This document shows positions 1-5,476 of a stretch of 33,558 bases of DNA, piece by piece. The notes beneath the pieces were generated by a model that searched no databases, had not been told where the DNA came from, and saw nothing but the letters and a program-made list of their open reading frames with translations. Position 1 is the stretch's first letter, and each line of letters starts with the position of its first letter. The DNA comes from Flavobacterium sp. UGB4466 (GTDB lineage: Bacteria > Bacteroidota > Bacteroidia > Flavobacteriales > Flavobacteriaceae). The translations under genes were made by a program, and so were the position numbers. The DNA is taken from NCBI RefSeq assembly GCF_903469665.1, contig NZ_CAGKLC010000053.1, positions 1-33,558 of the forward strand, read 5' to 3'.

Positions 1-147
1 GAGCTATATTGAATTTAGATAAAAAGGTGCATTAATAAATAATGGAATGAGGAATATTCGGTTTATATTTCCCTTGTTCTCCAAAATGCTCTCATGAAAA
101 GCTGTGCAAATGTCACCCCGCTCTTCGAAAAGTCCTTATAAACAAAA
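1..147. other. probable host flank, no gene seen
   Basis: This stretch carries no open reading frame of note and no recognisable RNA. It lies outside the tRNA-like fragment and the terminator that I take as the left prophage boundary, so I infer that it is chromosomal DNA downstream of the tRNA or tmRNA gene used as integration target. That is inference from position only. Confidence 0.4.
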
Positions 148-186
148 AATCGCAATGATCTAAGTTTAGATTATTGCGATTTTTTT
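148..186. terminator. hairpin terminator next to att site
   Basis: The arm AATCGCAATGATCTAA (148-163) pairs with 166-181 over 16 positions with a single wobble pair. The stem is preceded by an A run and followed by a T run, so it could end transcription from both sides. On the minus strand it sits directly downstream of the tRNA-like 3' end at 188-208, as expected for the terminator of that RNA gene. Confidence 0.85.
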
Positions 187-187
187 G

Positions 188-208
188 TGGAGTCGCCGGG
201 AATCGAAA
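188..208 (-). other. tRNA/tmRNA 3'-end fragment, candidate left att core
   Basis: Read on the minus strand, this is TTCGATTCCCGGCGACTCCA followed by the terminator. It matches the second half of a T-arm plus the acceptor 3' strand of a tRNA or tmRNA. Upstream of TTCGA the sequence no longer pairs as a T-stem, so only the 3' end of the RNA gene is here. Phages that integrate into tRNA or ssrA genes leave exactly such a fragment at one end and restore the full gene at the other. From memory the form resembles Flavobacteriia tmRNA ends, but I cannot verify that. Confidence 0.6.
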
Positions 209-287
209 ACTAAAACGTGTGTTTTTTAAATTTTAAGTAATTGAATTTATTGACTTTACAAACAAATTAAAATGCATTAATACTAGG

Positions 288-310
288 TTTTGTTCACTTT
301 TTTGTTCACT
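288..310. repeat. tandem TTTTGTTCACT direct repeat
   Basis: TTTTGTTCACT occurs at 288-298 and again at 300-310, a 12-bp period. It lies in the gene-free stretch between the att-like fragment and the first minus-strand gene. Short direct repeats near an att core are often integrase arm-type sites, but here this is only a positional inference. Apart from this repeat I see nothing in 211-333. Confidence 0.4.
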
Positions 311-333
311 GTTTTTATTGTATTAGTGTTGAG

Positions 334-723
334 CTATCCTTTGTTGAATGGGGCTTTTACTTCGCCTGTTTCCAGAGCAGATTCATAATCTATATATACT
401 GGATATAGTCCGTATCCTTTAAAAAGTAAGTAAGTTTTATAGCCACGTTTGTTGTTTCCCACCGTTTTTATTTTGCTAATAACTACTTTTGAATTTGCTA
501 TTACGGTACCTGCGGCAATATTTGCTTGTGAGATAAAGGTAAATTGATTTCCTGCTCTAGGGTATCCAATTTGTAATGTATCTCCGGTTTTCACAATATT
601 ATTGGATTTGGTTTGGTATGATATGAAATCGGCTTCAGAAGTTATTTTGTTGTAAACTGCAGTTTGTGCGCTGCAAATTGAAACAAATAATAATAATAAT
701 AATAATAATATCAGTTTTTTCAT
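334..723 (-). CDS. small secreted protein of unknown function
   Basis: The 129-aa product starts with a clear signal peptide: MKK, a hydrophobic core containing a run of seven leucines, then SICSAQ, with likely cleavage before the Gln as is common in Bacteroidetes. The mature part of about 110 residues looks beta-rich and I recognise no family. The cysteine is not in a good lipobox. The leucine run is encoded by an (AAT)8 tract on the plus strand (686-709). It lies at the prophage edge, transcribed away from the lytic genes together with the regulator at 753-1139, so expression from the lysogen (a moron role) is plausible. Confidence 0.7.
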   Translation of the reverse strand: MKKLILLLLLLLFVSICSAQTAVYNKITSEADFISYQTKSNNIVKTGDTLQIGYPRAGNQFTFISQANIAAGTVIANSKVVISKIKTVGNNKRGYKTYLLFKGYGLYPVYIDYESALETGEVKAPFNKG

Positions 724-752
724 TATAGATAAATTTAGTTTCTCAAATATAA

Positions 753-1139
753 TTATTTTCTTTCATTTTCGAAAAAATTATCAAAATCCACATTGTTGTC
801 TCGTAACAGTCCTTGAAGCCTTACTATCTCTTTGATTAGTTTGTTTTCTTTTTCTAAACATTCAGCATATTTTATTAAATCATTGGCTTTGTAATTTACT
901 GTTGGTTCGGGTTTTTCTTTAGTGTTTTCTTTATCGCTTCCGATATTTTTTTTCTCTAACAATTCAAGAATTATGTCCAATGTTTTTTCATGTGGATTTT
1001 TTGAAGTTCCATTGATAATTTTTTCAATTCCTGATATGCTTAAGTTGGTTTTTTTGCCAATATCGTAAGAAGTTAACTCTAATTCTCCTACTTTTTTTAA
1101 AATAAACTCTAGTTTTTGTTTCTTAGTTAATCCGTACAT
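753..1139 (-). CDS. HTH regulator with C-terminal coiled coil, candidate repressor
   Basis: This is a 128-aa protein. Residues about 10-62 resemble an XRE-type helix-turn-helix (SYDIGKKTNLSISGIEKIIN). A charged linker follows, and residues about 85-118 form a leucine-rich heptad-like stretch (LIKYAECLEKENKLIKEIVR) suited to dimerisation. The gene is divergent from the early operon beginning at 1260, and the 120-bp gap holds twin repeats around a -7 box. That layout is typical of a lysogeny repressor facing the early promoter, although proteins of this type also regulate other genes. No peptidase (LexA-like) domain is present. Confidence 0.65.
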   Translation of the reverse strand: MYGLTKKQKLEFILKKVGELELTSYDIGKKTNLSISGIEKIINGTSKNPHEKTLDIILELLEKKNIGSDKENTKEKPEPTVNYKANDLIKYAECLEKENKLIKEIVRLQGLLRDNNVDFDNFFENERK

Positions 1140-1211
1140 TTTCAGGTGGTTATGTTTTTTGTTTTGGTTATTTTTAAAAAGTTATATACAAAAAATACAA
1201 CTAAATGTAAA

Positions 1212-1242
1212 TTGTGATATAAAAGTGTTATATTTGTGATAT
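1212..1242. promoter_or_regulatory. twin TTGTGATAT repeats, candidate operator
   Basis: TTGTGATAT is found at 1212-1220 and 1234-1242. The 22-bp spacing is about two helical turns, so both copies face the same side of the DNA. The second copy overlaps the -7 box of the rightward promoter. A dimeric HTH protein such as the product of 753-1139 could bind here and block early transcription. Confidence 0.5.
1229..1236 (+). promoter_or_regulatory. -7 box of rightward early promoter
   Basis: TATATTTG matches the Bacteroidetes -7 consensus TAnnTTTG and lies 23 bp before the start codon at 1260, giving a leader of roughly 15 nt. I find no clean TTTG -33 element at the usual distance, so the promoter may be weak or activator-assisted. 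Confidence 0.55.
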
Positions 1243-1259
1243 GATTCTTCACAGAATAT

Positions 1260-1544
1260 ATGAACAAATATACAAAAGTTATGCCAAATACAAACACTTT
1301 AGAAATTAATGTAAGAGATCGAAAGACTCTTAACAGGATTAAGACTGTTCAGTCTTCTTCAAATATTTTGCGTGATTTTTTTGATAAAGGCTTTAAAACT
1401 TTTGATGCTTTGAAGTCTATAGTTATGCATTATTATCCTGAAATGCCGGAATTGAAATTGTATGATTTTTGGCATTTCAGAAGAGTGGATAGTGAAATGT
1501 GTGAGGCTTTAGAAAATGTTTTTGAAAAATTAAAATCGGAATAA
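1260..1544 (+). CDS. small early phage protein, unknown
   Basis: First gene of the rightward early operon, 94 aa. The sequence is mixed helix with several aromatic residues near the C terminus (YYPEMPELKLYDFWHF). I recognise no domain. It sits immediately behind the candidate repressor-controlled promoter, a place often held by regulators or host-takeover proteins. The next gene begins one base after its stop. Confidence 0.65.
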   Translation: MNKYTKVMPNTNTLEINVRDRKTLNRIKTVQSSSNILRDFFDKGFKTFDALKSIVMHYYPEMPELKLYDFWHFRRVDSEMCEALENVFEKLKSE

Positions 1545-1545
1545 A

Positions 1546-1767
1546 ATGGAAACGGTGACAATTCCAATACAAGAATTAAATGTCTTGCGGGAGACGTTAA
1601 CAATGGCATTTGAAATACTAAATCGCCATGGTGTAACCGGGAACTTGATTGTTCCCGGTCCATCACCAAAAGAAACGAAAAAGCAACGTGATGCAAGGTA
1701 TTCGAAAATGATTGAGTCCGGATCTCGTGGTAAGAAACCTGATTATTTAAAAAAGAGAAATGGATAG
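1546..1767 (+). CDS. small basic protein, unknown
   Basis: This 73-aa product has a helical N-terminal half (residues 8-30) and a strongly basic C-terminal half rich in Lys and Arg (KETKKQRDARYSKMIESG, then KKPDYLKKRNG), compatible with nucleic-acid contact. No known family is recognised. It is tightly packed in the early operon, starting one base after the previous stop and overlapping the next small gene by 8 bp. Confidence 0.6.
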   Translation: METVTIPIQELNVLRETLTMAFEILNRHGVTGNLIVPGPSPKETKKQRDARYSKMIESGSRGKKPDYLKKRNG

Positions 1768-1924
1768 ATTTTCTAATACTGAACAAGTTGAATTAAATGA
1801 GATCAATGTAAATGATCCCGAAGTTGTGGAAACTCTTTTATGCGCGCAAGTAAATCGTGTGTGTAGTCCAGAATCTTTTTTCGAAATGATAGAAACCTGT
1901 AAAATATGTGGAAAATGTGTATAA
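1760..1924 (+). CDS. 54-aa protein with C-terminal cysteine cluster
   Basis: This short frame starts at ATG 1760, inside the end of the preceding gene, and ends at TAA 1922-1924. The product ends in CKICGKCV, a CxxCxxC cluster that could hold zinc or iron, and has two more cysteines upstream (LLCAQVNRVC). The N-terminal half is acidic. The translational overlap with the upstream gene and the cysteine spacing support it as real. Function unknown. Confidence 0.5.
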   Translation: MDRFSNTEQVELNEINVNDPEVVETLLCAQVNRVCSPESFFEMIETCKICGKCV

Positions 1925-1932
1925 GTAATTCT

Positions 1933-2061
1933 ATGCTTGATTTGATAATCATTGTTTTGTTGATCGTTTGTGCGGTTGCGTTTTGGTTCTTGTTTGTTGC
2001 TTATAAAGAGTATCGCGCTGATAGGGCTTATTTTTTTAAACTTAAAAAAAGATGGAAATAA
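1933..2061 (+). CDS. 42-aa single-pass membrane protein
   Basis: The frame begins MLDLIIIVLLIVCAVAFWFL and ends with a basic tail (KLKKRWK). One hydrophobic segment covers residues about 3-24, followed by a Lys/Arg-rich end that should stay in the cytoplasm. The stop overlaps the start of the next small membrane gene by 10 bp. Such micro-proteins in phage early regions often act on the host envelope, but nothing here proves a role. Confidence 0.5.
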   Translation: MLDLIIIVLLIVCAVAFWFLFVAYKEYRADRAYFFKLKKRWK

Positions 2062-2216
2062 TTAAAGCTTTTGGCTGGCTAATTCTAGGTTGTTTTGGCT
2101 TCGCTGTCTTATTTGTTCTCGGGTGGCTTGTGATTTCAATGTCGATTTGTTTTTACAAAATCTACATCAAAAAATCAAAGCCAAAATCAAAGGAATTAGA
2201 TAATTACCTTAACTAA
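2052..2216 (+). CDS. 54-aa single-pass membrane protein
   Basis: Starting at ATG 2052, the product has one long hydrophobic segment (residues about 7-37, GWLILGCFGFAVLFVLGWLV and onward) and a basic tail rich in Lys and Ser (KKSKPKSKELDNYLN). It follows another membrane micro-protein with overlapping coding sequence and ends 9 bp before the first DGR target gene. The arrangement would allow co-expression with the diversified proteins; a functional link is speculation. Confidence 0.5.
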   Translation: MEIIKAFGWLILGCFGFAVLFVLGWLVISMSICFYKIYIKKSKPKSKELDNYLN

Positions 2217-2225
2217 ATATAAATT

Positions 2226-2711
2226 ATGGAAACATTACAAATCAACAAAAAAGATGCGATTAAAGCGCATGATGAAGCTACCGCAAAAGGGAAATCGCTT
2301 CTTGAAAACTTGCTGGGAAAAGCTGTTTTCTTAAAATCAATCAAAGAAAGAATCAAGTCGTTTGATGATGTTCTTTCAGAACTGAATATTGTGAAATCTG
2401 ATTTTTATTTATCGTGTCATGGATTGGAATCTGATGAAGTTGCTTACAGAAAAGCAAAACTTGTGGCGAAATTATTCAATGAGGGCTGGATTCCTGATTG
2501 GACCAATGAAGATGAGTATAAGTATTTTGCCTATTTCAAAATGGGTTCTCCTTCGGGTGTCGGGTTTTCGTACTACTTCTACGTTAGCTGGGATACGCGT
2601 TCGATTGTCGGCTCCCGCCTTGCATTTAAATCAAGTGATTTGGCTGAGTATGCCGGAAAGCTTTTCGAGCAGGAAATTTACAAACCATTAATGATAACTG
2701 AATCTGCTTAA
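2226..2711 (+). CDS. DGR target protein 1 (variable protein)
   Basis: This 161-aa protein has no signal peptide or membrane segment. The N-terminal part (1-90) is helical and related to the next gene (METLQINKKDAIKAH against METIQINKTDAVRAH). Residues 107-131 are encoded by variable repeat VR1: invariant GSPSGVGFSY, then variable residues at 117-121, 123, 125 and 127, then VGSRL. About 30 residues follow (AFKSSDLAEYAGKLFEQ), so the VR is not at the very end. Small phage proteins ending in GSRLxFKSxxLAEYAGK are, as I recall, common in Bacteroidetes. The GSRL end of the variable segment resembles that of C-type-lectin-fold DGR targets, an inference from motif only. Confidence 0.85.
   Translation: METLQINKKDAIKAHDEATAKGKSLLENLLGKAVFLKSIKERIKSFDDVLSELNIVKSDFYLSCHGLESDEVAYRKAKLVAKLFNEGWIPDWTNEDEYKYFAYFKMGSPSGVGFSYYFYVSWDTRSIVGSRLAFKSSDLAEYAGKLFEQEIYKPLMITESA
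2545..2619 (+). repeat. DGR variable repeat VR1
   Basis: This 75-bp segment aligns without gaps to the template repeat at 3615-3689. It differs at 12 positions, every one an adenine in the template (changed to T, G or C). The remaining 63 positions are identical. The adenine-only pattern is the hallmark of mutagenic retrohoming. Confidence 0.95.
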
Positions 2712-2712
2712 T

Positions 2713-3195
2713 ATGGAAACAATTCAGATAAATAAAACGGATGCTGTAAGAGCACATGGCCAGGCTACGCCTAAACAGAAAACAATGCTTGAAAACCTAT
2801 TTGGTAAAAAAGTGTTTGTAAAAAATATCAGAGAAAGAATCCAAACGATTCAGGATGTTTTTGAATTGAACGATACTACTGAAGCAGATTTTTATCGTAA
2901 GTGGGATGGATTCGCAGATCATGAGATCGGGCAGGCTTTAGAGGTTCTTATTGTTGCGGCATATAATGAAGGTAGATTTCCTGATTGGACCAATGAAGAT
3001 GAGTATAAGTATTTTGCTTATTTCAAAATGGGTTCTCCTTCGGGTGTCGGGTTTTCGTACGACGGCTACGATGGCTGGAATACGCATTCGACTGTCGGCT
3101 CCCGCCTTGTATTTGTCGGTCCTGATGCAAAACTGAATCTGTTGGATGCAGTAAAGAAATTTTTACCAGAGTACCAAAAATCAAGAACTAAATAA
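2713..3195 (+). CDS. DGR target protein 2 (variable protein)
   Basis: This 160-aa paralogue of the preceding protein starts one base after its stop. Residues 1-90 match at roughly half the positions by eye, while the block PDWTNEDEYKYFAYFK and the VR-encoded region 107-131 are nearly identical apart from the diversified positions (D117, G118, D120, G121, N123, H125, T127). The tail after VGSRL differs completely from target 1 (VFVGPDAKLNLLDAVKK). No signal peptide. The three neighbouring targets share one template, so a single retroelement can diversify all of them. Confidence 0.85.
   Translation: METIQINKTDAVRAHGQATPKQKTMLENLFGKKVFVKNIRERIQTIQDVFELNDTTEADFYRKWDGFADHEIGQALEVLIVAAYNEGRFPDWTNEDEYKYFAYFKMGSPSGVGFSYDGYDGWNTHSTVGSRLVFVGPDAKLNLLDAVKKFLPEYQKSRTK
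3032..3106 (+). repeat. DGR variable repeat VR2
   Basis: This 75-bp segment aligns without gaps to the template and differs at 10 positions, all template adenines. It is the copy closest to the template. About 50 bp just upstream, outside the template-homologous part, are also almost identical to the region upstream of VR1. Confidence 0.95.
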
Positions 3196-3206
3196 AACCA
3201 ATTATC

Positions 3207-3584
3207 ATGAAAAAAAATGCATCAATCGAAGAAATCTTCGAAAGTGAAAATTTAGACGTCAATGCAATAGTTGTAACGGGAATTCCTGAGAGACATGTTG
3301 AAGCTATCAAGGCAATCGCAAAATTGATGGTTGCAACTGATTATCATAATCCTAATTTCAAGCCTGATTTTACAAATTATGATCAGTATAAATATTCTCC
3401 TATTGCCGAAATGGGTTCTCCTTCGGGTGTCGGGTTTTCGTACGACTACTGCGATGACTGGCATTCGCTTTCGTTTGTCGGCTCCCGCCTTGTTTCTGAA
3501 TCAAGAGAAGTCGCAAAACGAGTTTTTGACAATCATGAAGATCTTTATAAAGCATTCATGGTTTATGAAAGGGAAGTGAAATAA
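3207..3584 (+). CDS. DGR target protein 3 (variable protein)
   Basis: This 125-aa protein has an N-terminal helical part (1-55) unrelated at sight to targets 1 and 2. A shared linker pattern follows (PDFTNYDQYKYSPIAEMGSPSGVGFSY), then the VR-encoded segment with variable residues D80, Y81, C82, D84, H86, S87, L88 and F90, then VGSRL and a helical tail (residues about 95-125). It is shorter than the other two and lies 30 bp upstream of the template repeat. No export signal is visible. The different N terminus suggests the variable module has been attached to a different effector or partner-binding part. Confidence 0.85.
   Translation: MKKNASIEEIFESENLDVNAIVVTGIPERHVEAIKAIAKLMVATDYHNPNFKPDFTNYDQYKYSPIAEMGSPSGVGFSYDYCDDWHSLSFVGSRLVSESREVAKRVFDNHEDLYKAFMVYEREVK
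3415..3489 (+). repeat. DGR variable repeat VR3
   Basis: This 75-bp segment aligns without gaps to the template and differs at 13 positions, all template adenines. It is the most diverged copy and the only one with changes at template positions 3651, 3665 and 3674. Confidence 0.95.
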
Positions 3585-3614
3585 AATAACAGGTTGTGCA
3601 GTGAGTTGCTGACA

Positions 3615-3689
3615 GTTCTCCTTCAGGTGTCGGGTTTTCGTACAACAACTACGATAACTGGAATACGAATTCGAATGTCAGCTCCCACC
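3615..3689 (+). repeat. DGR template repeat (TR)
   Basis: This is the non-coding donor copy for the three variable repeats, placed between the last target gene and the reverse transcriptase. It holds 19 adenines, many in AAC/AAT codon positions when read in the target frame (SYNNYDNWNTNSN), the codon type whose randomisation gives the widest amino-acid range. Three adenines (3625, 3680, 3687) are G in all three VRs, and the base at 3614 is also A here and G in the VRs. The in-frame reading of the surrounding DNA is not a credible gene. Confidence 0.95.
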
Positions 3690-3795
3690 GAGCAAAGAAG
3701 ATATTTAATCATTGCAAACCTTGCCAGCATGGCAAAAAATCACACAATTAAAAGGGCGTTGGTACTTATGGGAAAACGACCTGTTTAAGCAAGGC
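3690..3795 (+). ncRNA. DGR spacer RNA with hairpin
   Basis: About 106 bp separate the template from the preferred RT start. They contain a perfect hairpin, TTGCCA-GCA-TGGCAA, at 3721-3735. In studied DGRs the RNA downstream of the template folds and serves to bind the RT complex and prime cDNA synthesis, so this segment is probably the functional 3' part of the template RNA. The boundaries of the RNA cannot be read from the sequence. Confidence 0.5.
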
Positions 3796-4758
3796 ATGAA
3801 AAGAGTAAGTAATTTATACGAAAAGATAATAAGCTTAGAAAATCTTAGAAAAGCTGATGAAGTTGCTCAAAAAGGTAAACAGAAGCAATATGGGGTTGTG
3901 TTGCATAATCAGAATAAAGAAGCTGATATTTTGAAGCTTCATGAAATGCTGAAAAGCAAAACCTATAAAACTTCTGAATACCAAGTTTTCAAAGTGTTTG
4001 AGCCAAAAGAAAGGGATGTTTACAAGCTTCCATATTTTCCTGACAGAATAATGCATCATGCAATAATGATACATCTTGAGAAACTGTTTGTGTCGGTTTT
4101 TACGACTGATACTTACAGCTGCATAAAGGGAAAAGGAATACATGCTGCATCTGATAAATTGAAGCTCACTTTGAAAGATGTTCCAGGTACTAAGTACTGT
4201 TTGAAACTGGATATCAAAAAGTTCTATCCAAATATTGATCATGATGTTTTAAAAATGCTTCTGAGAAGAAAAATTAAAGATCAGGATCTTCTTTGGTTGC
4301 TGGATGAAATTATTGACAGTGCCGATGGTTTACCGATAGGTAACTATTTAAGTCAGTATTTCGCTAACTACTTTTTGACCGGATTTGATCACTGGATAAA
4401 AGAGAATAAAAAAGTTAAGTACTATTTCCGATATGCAGATGATATTGTGATTCTGTCGGGTAATAAAAAGTATCTGCATTCTCTTTTAGGAGAAATTAAA
4501 GTGTATTTGAGCGAAAAATTAAAGCTTGATGTCAAGCAAAACTACCAGGTGTTTCCTGTTAGTGAGAGAGGGATCGATTTTTTAGGTTATAGGTTTTATC
4601 ATGAGTATGTCTTGCTTCGAAAGTCAATTAAGAAACGATTTGCAAAAGCAGTGTCAAAAAATAAGGATAGGAGTGTTTTGGCAGCCTATTGGGGTTGGGC
4701 AAAACATTGCAATTCAAAACACCTAATTAAAAAATTAATACCAGATGAAAAGTTTTAA
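3796..4758 (+). CDS. DGR reverse transcriptase
   Basis: The enzyme makes error-prone cDNA from the template RNA, misincorporating opposite adenines, for transfer into the target genes. The protein is 320 aa from ATG 3796 (MKRVSNLYEKIISLENLRKA, the usual N terminus of this family); the frame stays open 28 codons upstream into the template-RNA spacer, which I do not think is translated. Catalytic aspartates are D139 (LKLDIKKFY) and the YADD box at 213-216. The motif IGNYLSQ at 181-187 carries the SQ signature of DGR-type enzymes in place of the QG/SP motif of group II intron RTs. The C terminus has the thumb-like GIDFLGYRF. No separate Avd gene is visible nearby. The next gene overlaps its end. 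Confidence 0.93.
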   Translation: MKRVSNLYEKIISLENLRKADEVAQKGKQKQYGVVLHNQNKEADILKLHEMLKSKTYKTSEYQVFKVFEPKERDVYKLPYFPDRIMHHAIMIHLEKLFVSVFTTDTYSCIKGKGIHAASDKLKLTLKDVPGTKYCLKLDIKKFYPNIDHDVLKMLLRRKIKDQDLLWLLDEIIDSADGLPIGNYLSQYFANYFLTGFDHWIKENKKVKYYFRYADDIVILSGNKKYLHSLLGEIKVYLSEKLKLDVKQNYQVFPVSERGIDFLGYRFYHEYVLLRKSIKKRFAKAVSKNKDRSVLAAYWGWAKHCNSKHLIKKLIPDEKF

Positions 4759-5041
4759 AGATTTCGAAATAACTCCGGTAATAGAAAATTTTGTCGGTGA
4801 AAAAATAAATACAGCTAAGATTTTAGATAAGGAGATAGTCGTAAAAGGTTATAAAATTCAACCGTCAAAATTTGAAAATCGTGGCGACCGTCTTGATATT
4901 CAGATTGAATTTAAAGACGAAGATAGGGTTGTTTTTACAAGTGGTAAATATTTGATCCAAACAATTGAAAAAGTTCCTAAAGACGGATTTCCTTTTAAAA
5001 CTAAAATTATTAAAAACGGCGAACATTTAGAGTTTGCGTAA
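4745..5041 (+). CDS. small protein overlapping RT end, unknown
   Basis: This 98-aa protein has its ATG 14 bp inside the end of the RT gene, so translation is probably coupled. It looks beta-rich with alternating charged and hydrophobic residues (VVKGYKIQPSKFENRGDRLD, then VVFTSGKYLIQTIEKVPKDGFPFKTKI). It does not resemble the four-helix Avd accessory protein. A single-stranded nucleic-acid-binding fold would fit the look and the position before the replication genes, but I do not recognise a family. It may belong to the replication module. Confidence 0.65.
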   Translation: MKSFKDFEITPVIENFVGEKINTAKILDKEIVVKGYKIQPSKFENRGDRLDIQIEFKDEDRVVFTSGKYLIQTIEKVPKDGFPFKTKIIKNGEHLEFA

Positions 5042-5054
5042 ATAAATTAAGACT

Positions 5055-5474
5055 ATGGAAAAAAAGATTTTACAAAACGAAAGTCCGGCTGATCGGTTGG
5101 AGCAGTTAAAAAGTGTTGCTGATAAGCTGGAGGATTTTTCGTATCCGCGTGAATTAACGGTCGGGGAAATTCAGGAACTGCAATCAGGTTTGTCGCAGGA
5201 TATGATAACTGTTGATAGGGCTGAACAGGAGTTGAAAATTGCTAAAGAGGTTTTTAAGTCTGAAGTAAAACCAATCAAGCAGCAAATTGCTAAGAACCTA
5301 CAAATGATTCGTACACAAGTTGAGGAAGTAAAAGAGAAAGTGTTTTTGTTGAAAGATTTGAATGAGGAAAAAATGGGGTACTACTCGAAAGATGGAATCC
5401 TTGTTTTTGAAAGAGAGCTTCGTCCGGATGAAAAACAATATAGTATAACCGATCACTTAAGAAAAGCAGAATAA
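5055..5474 (+). CDS. coiled-coil early protein
   Basis: This 139-aa protein is dominated by helices: residues about 10-30 and a long heptad-rich segment about 48-108 (EQELKIAKEVFKSEVKPIKQ through EEVKEKVFLLKDL). The C-terminal part (SKDGILVFERELRPDEKQ) looks like a short beta hairpin. I cannot assign a family. It ends 2 bp before the DUF2303-like gene, and such coiled-coil proteins commonly accompany phage recombination or replication genes. Confidence 0.6.
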   Translation: MEKKILQNESPADRLEQLKSVADKLEDFSYPRELTVGEIQELQSGLSQDMITVDRAEQELKIAKEVFKSEVKPIKQQIAKNLQMIRTQVEEVKEKVFLLKDLNEEKMGYYSKDGILVFERELRPDEKQYSITDHLRKAE

Positions 5475-5476
5475 TC

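Noticed and set aside
1433..1786. 117-codon minus-strand frame
   Set aside because: It is antisense to three tightly packed early genes and has no supporting features.
2620..2641. Inverted repeat just after VR1 (AAATCA-AG-TGATTT)
   Set aside because: Some DGRs have a hairpin downstream of the VR, but no equivalent is seen after VR2, and only a CTTG-N9-CAAG pattern is shared with VR3. Probably chance in AT-rich DNA.
3594..3788. 64-codon open frame across the template repeat
   Set aside because: It reads the template in a different frame from the targets and runs into the RNA spacer. It is best explained as the non-coding template RNA.
3712..3795. Upstream extension of the RT by 28 residues
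   Set aside because: The extension covers the spacer with the hairpin, and the protein from ATG 3796 already begins like other DGR RTs.
5055..5474. Coiled-coil protein as a possible Avd accessory factor
   Set aside because: It is helical and of suitable length, but it has a C-terminal strand region, lacks the strong positive charge expected, and is separated from the RT by another gene. Not enough to call.
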